In this document: positions 1-5,197 of the stretch, piece after piece | How the letters are laid out: every line of letters begins with the position of its first letter | Position numbering within the stretch: the first letter of the stretch is position 1 | DNA from: Pseudomonadota bacterium | GTDB taxonomy: Bacteria; Pseudomonadota; Gammaproteobacteria; Burkholderiales; SG8-39 | Length of the DNA stretch: 5,197 nucleotides | NCBI GenBank assembly: GCA_021825225.1 | Contig: JAKAIH010000231.1 | Coordinates: 1-5,197, forward strand | Reading direction: 5' to 3' | The notes under the pieces: generated by a model | What the model was told of the DNA's origin: nothing | Database searches by the model: none | What the model saw: the letters and a program-made list of their open reading frames with translations, nothing else | Program-made: the position numbers and the translations under genes

Positions 1-533
1 CGGCTGGACGCCGGGTTCTGCGCCGCGGCGCGCATCGCCAGTCCCAGCGGCGTATAGCGGAAAAATGCGTACAGCAGCGCGAGCACCACCAGCGTGACGC
101 CGACCGCGCCGAGCTGATGCGCGGAAAAGAAGTGGTCGCCGAAGTGCACCGGCTCTTTCGGAAACGGGCTCGGAAACACCTTGATGGTGTAGGTAAATAT
201 CCAGCCGGCCAGGCTGTTGAATATCACCAGCAGCCCGATGAACACGACCACGACGGACAACACCGGCGCCTGCTCCACCGGGCGCACGATAATGCGCTCG
301 ATCAGCACGCCGAGAACGAACGCGATCACGATGGTGAGAAAGAACGCCGGCCAGTAGGGCATGCCGGCGTTGATCATGGACCAGGCGATGTAGGTCGAGA
401 ACATCGCGATTTCGCCCTGGGCGAAATTCACATGATGCGTCGCCTGGTAGATCATCACCAGCGCCAGCGCGACGCTGGCGTAAATGCCGCCGGTGGCGAG
501 GCCGGCAAATACCTGATTGAGAAAAGCGTCCAT
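1..533 (-). CDS. livH: Branched-chain amino acid ABC transporter permease LivH, 3'-truncated by the window edge
   Basis: This is an inner-membrane channel subunit of a HAAT-family importer for branched-chain or related amino acids; it should pair with LivM and be driven by LivG/LivF. The first 177 codons are visible and the C-terminus lies outside the window. The N-terminus MDAFLNQVFAGLATGGIYAS is typical of LivH. Hydrophobic segments are visible at about residues 8-28, 42-56, 60-78, 91-110 and 142-158. Family motifs are YQATHHVNFAQGEIAMF (29-45), the basic cytoplasmic IERIIVRPVE (78-87) and the loop PLGLAMRAAAQNP (162-174), which in this family contacts the ATPases. The ATG at 533 is chosen because it starts exactly at the family N-terminus and has an AGGG Shine-Dalgarno 9 bases upstream, overlapping the livF stop. 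Only 11 bases separate it from livF, so it belongs to the same operon. The true substrate cannot be read from the permease; amides, urea or aromatic compounds are alternatives within this family. Confidence 0.95.
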   Translation of the reverse strand, partial: MDAFLNQVFAGLATGGIYASVALALVMIYQATHHVNFAQGEIAMFSTYIAWSMINAGMPYWPAFFLTIVIAFVLGVLIERIIVRPVEQAPVLSVVVVFIGLLVIFNSLAGWIFTYTIKVFPSPFPKEPVHFGDHFFSAHQLGAVGVTLVVLALLYAFFRYTPLGLAMRAAAQNPASS

Positions 534-542
534 GGAATATCG

Positions 543-546
543 CCCT
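543..546 (-). promoter_or_regulatory. Shine-Dalgarno site of livH
   Basis: On the minus strand the sequence reads TAGGGCGATATTCCATG. The AGGG core lies 9 bases before the livH ATG and shares bases with the TAG stop of livF. Ribosomes ending livF would therefore be released directly on the livH initiation site, which suggests translational coupling. Confidence 0.6.
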
Positions 547-1258
547 AGTAGCCCAGATACGAGCGCCGCACGGCGTCGTTCTGCTTGATTTCGTCCGCGC
601 TGCCCGAGAGCACCACGCGGCCGGTCTCGATCAGGTAGGCGTGATCCGCCAGGTCCAGGGCCATCGCCGCGTTCTGCTCCACCAGCAGGATGCTGACCTT
701 CTCGCTCTGGTTGATCGTGCGCATGATGGCGAAGATCTCGCGCACGATCAGCGGCGCCAGACCGAAAGACGGTTCGTCCAGCAACAGCAGGCGCGGCCGC
801 AGCATCAGGGCACGCGACACCGCCAGCATCTGCTGCTCGCCGCCGGAGAGCGTGCCCGCCTGCTGGTGGCGGCGCTCCTTCAGCCGCGGGAAATAGCTGT
901 AAATGCGCTCGAAATCCTGTTCCACCGCGCGCTTGTCGCGGCGCACATAGGCGCCCAGGCGCAGATTCTCCTCGGTGGTGAGGTGAACGAAGGTGCCGCG
1001 GCCGTCGGGCACGTGGGCGATGCCCAGGCGCACGATGTCCTCGGTCGCCTTGCCGTCGATGCGCACGCCGCCGAAGCGGATTTCGCCCGAAGTCTGCACC
1101 ATGTTGCACAGCGCGCGCAGCGTGGTCGTCTTGCCCGCGCCGTTGGCGCCGAGCACCGTCGTGATCGAACCCTCCTGCAGCGCAAAGTCGATGCCGTGCA
1201 GCACGCGCGTCGGCCCGTAGGCGGCGTGCAGCCTGGAAACCTCGAGCAGCGCGGCCAT
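545..1258 (-). CDS. livF: Branched-chain amino acid ABC transporter ATP-binding protein LivF
   Basis: This is one of the two cytoplasmic ATPases of the Liv importer; it hydrolyses ATP together with LivG to drive uptake. It has 237 aa, the usual LivF length. Visible motifs are Walker A GANGAGKT (37-44), the Q-loop region VPDGRGTFVHLTTEENL (83-99), ABC signature LSGGEQQM (137-144), Walker B LLLLDEP (157-163) with PSFGLAP D-loop residues following, and the switch region LLVEQN (191-196). The Q-loop lacks the usual Gln and the switch carries Gln-Asn instead of His; both are normal for LivF and separate it from LivG. The start is the ATG at 1258, whose A is also the last base of the livG stop (TGATG). 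An open frame continues upstream to about 1486, but that part lies inside livG and encodes no family sequence. No strong Shine-Dalgarno precedes this ATG (only a GGGGAA-like stretch), so initiation probably depends on termination of livG translation. Confidence 0.97.
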   Translation of the reverse strand: MAALLEVSRLHAAYGPTRVLHGIDFALQEGSITTVLGANGAGKTTTLRALCNMVQTSGEIRFGGVRIDGKATEDIVRLGIAHVPDGRGTFVHLTTEENLRLGAYVRRDKRAVEQDFERIYSYFPRLKERRHQQAGTLSGGEQQMLAVSRALMLRPRLLLLDEPSFGLAPLIVREIFAIMRTINQSEKVSILLVEQNAAMALDLADHAYLIETGRVVLSGSADEIKQNDAVRRSYLGY

Positions 1259-2049
1259 CAGTCGCCGTTCCCCAGATAGGCCTGCACCACCTCCGGATGC
1301 TTCTGCACCTCCGCCGGCGTGCCCTCGGCGATCTTGCGCCCGAAATTGAGCGCGACCACCTTGTCCGATACGCTCATCACCAGGCTCATATGGTGCTCCA
1401 CCAGCAGCACGGTGATGCCCAGCCGCTCGCGGATGTCGCGGATCAGTTTGCCCAAGGCGTGGACTTCCTCGTGATTGAGGCCGCACGCCGGTTCGTCCAG
1501 CAGCAGCAGCCGCGGCTCGCTCGCGAGCGCGCGCGCGAGCTCGACCCGTTTCTGCGTGCCGAAAGGAAGGTCGGACACGCGCTTGTCCGCATCCGCTTCG
1601 AGGCCGAGGAACGCGACCAGTTGCGCCGCCTGCTCCGCCGAAGCGCGCTCCTCGCGCACCACGCGCGGCAGGCGCAGCGCATTGGACAGAAAGCCGCTGC
1701 GCGTGCGGCAGTGCCGGCCGAGCATGATGTTGTCGCGCACGCTCATGCTGCGAAACAGCGCGAGGTTCTGGAAGGTGCGGCCGATACCGACGGCGGCGAT
1801 GCGGTAACGCGGAATCGCGAGCAAGGATTGGCCGTCGAACAGGATCTTTCCGCCCTGCCAGCGATAGAGCCGCGAAAGGCAGTTGAACAGCGTGGTCTTG
1901 CCGGCGCCGTTGGGTCCGATCAAACCGGCGATCTGTCCCGGCGCAATGTCGAACGAGACGCCGTCGAGCGCGACGATTCCGCCGAAGTGCACCGACACGC
2001 GATCAACGGCCAGCAGGCTGTTCCCGCTCGTCGCTTGGGTCCGAAGCAT
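1258..2049 (-). CDS. livG: Branched-chain amino acid ABC transporter ATP-binding protein LivG
   Basis: This is the partner ATPase of LivF and the first gene of the visible liv operon. It has 263 aa, close to the usual LivG size of about 255-260. Motifs: FGGIVALDGVSF (22-33), Walker A GPNGAGKT (45-52), Q-loop RTFQN (91-95, Gln94), helical insert with RHCRTRSGF (112-120), signature LPFGTQKRVELARAL (161-175), Walker B LLLLDEP (181-187), ACGLNHEEV D-loop region (188-196) and switch VEHHM (217-221), where one of His219/His220 is the catalytic switch. The RTFQN plus EHHM combination distinguishes LivG from LivF. The signature has FG in place of GG, which is within the range seen in LivG. The start is the ATG at 2049, placed 4 bases after a perfect AGGAGG and 12-15 residues before the first family-like strand. 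An open frame continues to a GTG at 2196, but those 49 residues are Arg/Gly/Asp-rich, unlike LivG, and are treated as non-coding leader. Its stop overlaps the livF start by one base. Confidence 0.97.
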   Translation of the reverse strand: MLRTQATSGNSLLAVDRVSVHFGGIVALDGVSFDIAPGQIAGLIGPNGAGKTTLFNCLSRLYRWQGGKILFDGQSLLAIPRYRIAAVGIGRTFQNLALFRSMSVRDNIMLGRHCRTRSGFLSNALRLPRVVREERASAEQAAQLVAFLGLEADADKRVSDLPFGTQKRVELARALASEPRLLLLDEPACGLNHEEVHALGKLIRDIRERLGITVLLVEHHMSLVMSVSDKVVALNFGRKIAEGTPAEVQKHPEVVQAYLGNGD

Positions 2050-2053
2050 CCAT

Positions 2054-2059
2054 CCTCCT
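2054..2059 (-). promoter_or_regulatory. Strong Shine-Dalgarno site of livG (AGGAGG)
   Basis: The minus strand reads CTAGGAGGATGGATGC. The full AGGAGG ends 4 bases before the chosen livG ATG (2049). A second ATG directly abuts the AGGAGG (2053-2051) but is out of the LivG frame and too close to be used. This site fixes the livG start against the longer upstream reading. Confidence 0.8.
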
Positions 2060-2064
2060 AGTTT

Positions 2065-2107
2065 GGACAAACGTTCGCCACGGCGTAGCCCTGGATCGAA
2101 CTTGTCC
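2065..2107 (-). repeat. Long imperfect inverted repeat (hairpin) just upstream of the livG ribosome binding site
   Basis: On the minus strand the 43 bases fold back almost completely. GGACAA pairs with TTGTCC (6 bp), then GTTCG with CGAAC (5 bp, with a 2-base GT bulge on the 3' side). CCA pairs with TGG (3 bp, with a 2-base AT bulge on the 5' side), and after a G-G mismatch GGC pairs with GCC around a TAC loop. That gives 17 Watson-Crick pairs. The 3' arm ends five bases before AGGAGG. No T-run follows, so it is unlikely to be an intrinsic terminator. It could be a leader structure acting on livG translation or mRNA stability, or one copy of a dispersed palindromic repeat. The pairing is directly visible; the role is inference. 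Confidence 0.6.
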
Positions 2108-2113
2108 CCGCGG

Positions 2114-2131
2114 TCCCGGTCTTTGCCGGAA
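2114..2131 (-). repeat. Second, smaller hairpin in the livG leader
   Basis: On the minus strand TTCCGG and CCGGGA pair (six pairs including one T-G wobble) around a six-base CAAAGA loop. It lies six bases upstream of the larger hairpin. Together the two could be parts of one repeat element. A structure this short is common by chance in GC-rich DNA, so confidence is low. Confidence 0.3.
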
Positions 2132-2221
2132 TCCGCCCGCCACTTCCGCCCTCTTGCGAGCCGGGGCGCCTGTTGACTGCGCGCACATACTTCCACAAAA
2201 CCGCGCCTGCGTAAAGCCGGG

Positions 2222-2233
2222 ATAACCTGTTAT
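2222..2233. repeat. Short AT-rich palindrome downstream of ppc
   Basis: ATAAC and GTTAT form perfect 5-base arms around a 2-base CT centre, 38 bases after the ppc stop. It stands out because the surrounding DNA is very GC-rich. The shape fits a small operator half-site pair, but no regulator is encoded in the window and no promoter elements flank it clearly, so it may be chance. Confidence 0.25.
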
Positions 2234-2270
2234 TGGACAGAATCGGCGGAATTGGTTCGCCAACAGCGTG

Positions 2271-5030
2271 CTAGCCGCTGTTGCGCAGGCCTGCGGTGAG
2301 CCCGTTGATGGAGAGGTGAATGCCGCGCCGCGTCTGCTCGTCGGTGTCGCCCGAGCGATAGCGCCGCAGCAGCTCGATCTGTAAATGGTTGAGCGGATCG
2401 AGATAGGGAATGCGGTTGCGGATGCTTTGCCCGAGCTCCGGATTGTCGGCGAGCAGCGCCGGCTGCCCGGTGATCTCGAGCAGATAGCGCACGCAATTGT
2501 CGAGCTCCGCGCCGATTTGCGCCAGCACGCGCTCACGCAGCGCGGCATCCGGCAGCAGCTCGGCGTAGCGCGAAGCGATCGACAGATCGGTCTTGGCGAG
2601 CACCATGTCCATGTTGGACACGACGCTGCGGAAAAACGGCCAGCGCCGGTACATTTGCTGCAGCGCGTCCATGCCTTGCGGATGCTCGGCGAGCCAGGCC
2701 CCGACCGCGCTGCCGAATCCATACCAGCCGGGCAGCAGCACGCGGCACTGCGCCCAACTGAACACCCATGGGATCGCACGCAGGTCCTCGATGCGCCAGG
2801 AGGCCTTGCGCGCGGCCGGCCGGCTGCCGATGTTGAGATCGGCAATCTCGGCGATCGGCGTGGTCATGCGGAAATACTCGACGAAGCCGGGCGTTTCGTA
2901 GACGAGCTCGCGATACGCCCGGTAGGCATGCGCACTGAGCTCATCCATGACCTGCACCCAGCCCTGCGGCGCGGGGTCGGCGCACTGCGTGTGCAGCAGG
3001 CTCGCCTCCAGCGTGGCCGCGACCAGGGTTTCGAGATTTTCACGACCAAGCTGCGCATCGGCGTATTTGCTCGCGATCGTTTCGCCCTGCTCGGTCAGGC
3101 GCAGCATCCCGTCCACGCTGCCCGGCGGCTGCGCCAGGATGGCCTCGTAGGCGGGCCCGCCGCCGCGGCCGACCGAGCCGCCGCGGCCGTGGAACAGGCG
3201 CAGGCGCACGCCGTGTTTGCGGAACACTTCGACCAGGCTCGCTTCGGCCTGATACAGCGCCCAGTTGGCGCTGACATAGCCGCCGTCCTTGTTGCTGTCG
3301 GAATAGCCGAGCATGATCTCCTGCATGCGACCGCGCGCATCCAGCCACAGCCCGTAAGTCTCGTGCGCGAACGCCTGCGCCATGATGCCGCCGCAGCGGC
3401 CGAGGTCGGCTATGGTCTCGAACAGCGGCACGATGTTGAGTGCGAGACGCGCCGGTTCACCCGGCGCCAGCAGGCCGACTTCCTTCAACAGCAGGCCCAC
3501 TTCGAGCAGATCGCTCAGCGAATCGCAATTCGAGATGACGTAATTCTGAATTGCGCCGGCGCCGAATCGGGCATGGACGTCTGCCGCCGCCTGCAGGATC
3601 TCGAGCTCGCCCTGCGCCGTCGCGCTGTACTGCAGATGGCGCGAATACAGCAGCCTGGGGCCGCCCAGCTCGCGCGTGAGCAATGCCACGCGCTCGGACT
3701 CGGCGAGCGAGGTGTAATCGCCGTGCACGCCGGCCAGGGACAGCAGCTCCGCCACCACGGCTTCGTGCACCGCGGAGTTCTGGCGCAGATCGAGCGCGGC
3801 GAGATGAAAACCGAATACCTCGACCGCGCGCATCAGGGGGCGCAGCCGCCGCTCGGCCAGGGCCGCCGAGCCATGATTGGCGAGCGAGCGCTCGATGACC
3901 TCGAGCGCCGCGTACAGCTCGGCGCCCGAGCGGTAGGGCGCGCCCACCGCATGCGGCTCGCGCGGCGGCGCGTAGCCGCACAGCGCGCGCGCGCTCGCCG
4001 CCAGCCGCGCGTAGATGCCGACCAGCGCGCGGCGATAGGGCTCGTCGCGGCGGAACGGCGAATCGTCTCCCCCCGCATCGGCCAGCGCGAGCAGCTCCGG
4101 CGTCACGCTCACCAGGCGCTCGGCGAGCGAAAGCTCTCCGCCGAGCAGGTGAATCTGCTCCAGATAATGCGCAAACGCGACCTGCGCCTGGCGCTCGATC
4201 GCCGCGCGCAGCACCGCGGCATCGACGTAGGGATTGCCGTCGCGGTCCCCGCCTATCCACGAACCCATGCGCAGCAGCGCCGGCAGGCGCTGCGCCGTGC
4301 CGCTATGTCGTGTCAGGGTGTGCTCCATGTCCGCGTACAGCCGCGGAATCTGCTCGAGGAAGGTGTCGCGGTAATAGGCGAGCGCATTGTCGATCTCGTC
4401 CACCACGCGCAGCTTGGTCAGGCGCAGCATCGCGGTCTGCCACAGCGTCAGGATGCCGGTGTAGAGCTGATGCGCGAGTTCGGTCTGCTCCGCCGGCAGC
4501 AACTGCTCGCGGTCGCGCCGTTCGAGCAGACGCGCGAGCTCGCGCTCGCAGTCGAGCGTACTCTTGCGCTTTACCTCGGTCGGATGCGCGGTCAGCACCG
4601 GGCTCACCAGCGCGCCCTCGAACCAGCGTTCGAGCGCGCTCGTGCCCACGCCGGCCGCCTTCAGCTGCGCCAATGCCCGCGCCAGGCTGCCCTCGCGCGG
4701 CGGCAGCCCTTCGCGCGCCTGAGCGCGACGCTTCCGCTTCTGATGGCGGTCCTCGGCGATGTTGAGCAGATGCAGGAAATAGCTGAACGCCCGCACCACA
4801 TCCAGGCTCTGGCGCCGCGTCAGGCCGTCGAGTATCCGCGCGAGTTCGGCGCGCACCGCGCCGGCTTCGCCCGGCCGCTCACGGCGAAAGCGCACCGCGG
4901 TCTGGCGCACGTTCTCGACCAGCGCATAGCCGGCCTCTCCGGTGCGCTCCTGCAACACCCGGCCCAGCAGCCGTCCCAGCAGACGGACATCTTCGCGCAG
5001 TTCGGAATCGAGATCGCTTTTGTCGTTCAT
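2271..5030 (-). CDS. ppc: Phosphoenolpyruvate carboxylase (EC 4.1.1.31)
   Basis: This cytoplasmic enzyme makes oxaloacetate from PEP and bicarbonate, replenishing the TCA cycle. It has 919 aa, against 883 in E. coli; the extra length is spread over loops (for example around 99-115 and 315-330). The catalytic landmarks, compared with E. coli from memory, are all present: VLTAHPTE (145-152, His149 equals His138), GGDRDGNP (260-267), LDLRQNS (413-419, Arg416 equals Arg396), PLFET (535-539, metal ligand Glu538), GYSDSNKDGG (575-584, metal ligand Asp578, Lys581), FHGRGGSVGRGG (613-624, Arg616 and Arg622 equal Arg581 and Arg587), GSRPAAR (735-741) and LRAIPW (750-755). The aspartate-inhibition residues also appear kept: Arg622, Lys813, Arg873 and Asn917 in the terminal LRNSG. 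The ATG at 5030 gives the usual short N-terminus. A TTG eight codons upstream (5054) is possible but less likely. Neither start has a clear Shine-Dalgarno. No frameshift or internal stop is seen. Confidence 0.97.
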   Translation of the reverse strand: MNDKSDLDSELREDVRLLGRLLGRVLQERTGEAGYALVENVRQTAVRFRRERPGEAGAVRAELARILDGLTRRQSLDVVRAFSYFLHLLNIAEDRHQKRKRRAQAREGLPPREGSLARALAQLKAAGVGTSALERWFEGALVSPVLTAHPTEVKRKSTLDCERELARLLERRDREQLLPAEQTELAHQLYTGILTLWQTAMLRLTKLRVVDEIDNALAYYRDTFLEQIPRLYADMEHTLTRHSGTAQRLPALLRMGSWIGGDRDGNPYVDAAVLRAAIERQAQVAFAHYLEQIHLLGGELSLAERLVSVTPELLALADAGGDDSPFRRDEPYRRALVGIYARLAASARALCGYAPPREPHAVGAPYRSGAELYAALEVIERSLANHGSAALAERRLRPLMRAVEVFGFHLAALDLRQNSAVHEAVVAELLSLAGVHGDYTSLAESERVALLTRELGGPRLLYSRHLQYSATAQGELEILQAAADVHARFGAGAIQNYVISNCDSLSDLLEVGLLLKEVGLLAPGEPARLALNIVPLFETIADLGRCGGIMAQAFAHETYGLWLDARGRMQEIMLGYSDSNKDGGYVSANWALYQAEASLVEVFRKHGVRLRLFHGRGGSVGRGGGPAYEAILAQPPGSVDGMLRLTEQGETIASKYADAQLGRENLETLVAATLEASLLHTQCADPAPQGWVQVMDELSAHAYRAYRELVYETPGFVEYFRMTTPIAEIADLNIGSRPAARKASWRIEDLRAIPWVFSWAQCRVLLPGWYGFGSAVGAWLAEHPQGMDALQQMYRRWPFFRSVVSNMDMVLAKTDLSIASRYAELLPDAALRERVLAQIGAELDNCVRYLLEITGQPALLADNPELGQSIRNRIPYLDPLNHLQIELLRRYRSGDTDEQTRRGIHLSINGLTAGLRNSG

Positions 5031-5081
5031 GATTGAACCCAGGCTACTGCACAAGCAGGTACCGCGCCAGGTAACGGCCGC
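5031..5081 (-). other. Short gap between the MBL-fold gene and ppc
   Basis: These 51 bases lie before the ppc ATG. A small hairpin is visible at 5045-5061 (CTGC and GCAG around TTGT, extended by a TA/TA pair after one bulged base), ending about 14 bases before the ATG. No good Shine-Dalgarno is seen, only CTGGG about 9 bases from the ATG. There is no T-run for a terminator and no clear promoter, so co-transcription with the upstream hydrolase gene is plausible. Confidence 0.4.
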
Positions 5082-5197
5082 TCAGGCGCGCGCCAGCACG
5101 CTGTCGGCGACGAAGGGGTTGGTCTCGCGCTCTTCGCCGAAGGTCGACGTCGGGCCGTGCCCCGGGATGAAGGTCACATCGTTTCCGAGCGGCCACA
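5082..5197 (-). CDS. C-terminus of a metallo-beta-lactamase-fold hydrolase (YcbL / glyoxalase II-like), 5'-truncated
   Basis: Only the last 37 codons and the TGA stop are in the window. The visible peptide begins [20 protein letters not shown] and ends [17 protein letters not shown]. The motif [18 protein letters not shown] is characteristic of the YcbL-like branch of MBL-fold hydrolases, whose best studied members have glyoxalase II-like thioesterase activity. The His of PGHG is the conserved C-terminal metal-ligand histidine of the fold. The other metal-binding motif (HxHxDH) would be upstream, outside the window, so catalytic competence cannot be checked. The gene ends 51 bases before ppc in the same direction and may share its transcript. 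Family assignment is fairly firm, the exact substrate is not. Confidence 0.85.
   Translation of the reverse strand, partial: WPLGNDVTFIPGHGPTSTFGEERETNPFVADSVLARA

Larger units (their letters stand above)
2050..2270 (-). other. Intergenic region between ppc and livG (livG leader)
   Basis: This is the only sizeable non-coding interval in the window. It contains a short palindrome near the ppc stop, two hairpin-forming stretches and the livG Shine-Dalgarno. I see no hairpin followed by a T-run that would end ppc transcription, and no pair of -35/-10 hexamers at acceptable spacing (TTTACG at about 2217-2212 has only a poor -10 match 17 bases on). Two minus-strand frames stay open across it, which is expected at this GC content. 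Neither gives a recognisable protein, nor a leader peptide rich in Leu, Ile or Val that would suggest attenuation. Whether liv has its own promoter here or is read through from ppc cannot be settled from sequence. Confidence 0.6.

Noticed and set aside
117..548. Plus-strand open frame of 143 codons opposite livH
   Set aside because: It is the codon-for-codon complement of livH, rich in His, Arg, Asp and Gln, and similar to no family I know; livH itself has clear family motifs and a ribosome binding site.
641..1279. Plus-strand open frame of 212 codons opposite livF
   Set aside because: Antisense in register with livF; its openness follows from the lack of TTA, CTA and TCA codons in livF.
1516..1545. 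Alternating CG-rich palindromic stretch inside livG
   Set aside because: It encodes the conserved LivG residues ELARALASEP using GC-rich codons, so codon choice explains it.
1297..2061. Plus-strand open frame of 254 codons opposite livG
   Set aside because: Antisense shadow in register with livG, with low-complexity His/Arg/Gln-rich composition.
2171..2205. Plus-strand TTGACT resembling a -35 box in the intergenic region
   Set aside because: No acceptable -10 hexamer follows at usual spacing and no plus-strand gene lies downstream.
2003..2845. Minus-strand open frame of 280 codons spanning the end of ppc, the intergenic region and the start of livG
   Set aside because: It overlaps two well-supported genes in another frame and has an Arg/Ser/Ala-rich composition typical of a frame-shifted GC-rich sequence. 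The short piece starting at the ATG near 2189 is not a Leu/Ile/Val-rich leader peptide either.
3457..4260. Minus-strand open frame of 267 codons inside ppc
   Set aside because: An out-of-frame shadow of ppc, Arg/Gly/Ala-rich and without recognisable motifs.
4310..4765. Plus-strand open frame of 151 codons opposite the 5' part of ppc
   Set aside because: Composition dominated by Arg, Ala, Pro and Ser, no motif and fully inside ppc.
1..5197. CRISPR arrays, tRNA or rRNA genes, insertion sequences, phage or defence genes
   Set aside because: No direct-repeat array, RNA gene signature, transposase or integrase motif was seen; nearly all the sequence is accounted for by five housekeeping-type genes.

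Overview
The window is a GC-rich, almost fully coding stretch in which every credible gene lies on the minus strand. Protein and codon character suggest a proteobacterium. The long form of PEP carboxylase and the LivG subtype lean towards Betaproteobacteria, but this is a soft inference because no rRNA or other taxonomic marker is present.

Read in the direction of transcription (right to left), the window holds five genes. First is the last 37 codons of a metallo-beta-lactamase-fold hydrolase (5082-5197, its start lies outside). After a 51-base gap comes a complete phosphoenolpyruvate carboxylase, ppc (2271-5030, 919 aa), with catalytic and aspartate-inhibition residues intact. A 220-base non-coding interval follows (2050-2270). 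Then come three tightly packed genes of a branched-chain amino acid type (HAAT/Liv) ABC importer: livG (1258-2049), livF (545-1258) and the first 177 codons of livH (1-533, continuing out of the window). livG and livF overlap by one base (TGATG), and livF and livH are 11 bases apart, so the liv genes form one operon. The second permease (livM) and a periplasmic binding protein are expected further left but are not visible.

PPC carboxylates PEP to oxaloacetate and refills the TCA cycle. LivG and LivF are the two cytoplasmic ATPases that power the LivH/LivM membrane channel. No mechanistic link between the ppc and liv parts can be read from the sequence beyond shared orientation.

The main feature not explained by genes is the interval before livG. 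It has no convincing ppc terminator or sigma-70 promoter. It does contain a long imperfect hairpin (2065-2107) ending five bases before the strong livG Shine-Dalgarno sequence, a second smaller hairpin and a short AT-rich palindrome. The hairpin is either a 5'-leader element of livG or a copy of a dispersed genomic repeat. The rest of the window is ordinary metabolic and transport gene content, and I do not see a new defence, mobile or biosynthetic system in it.
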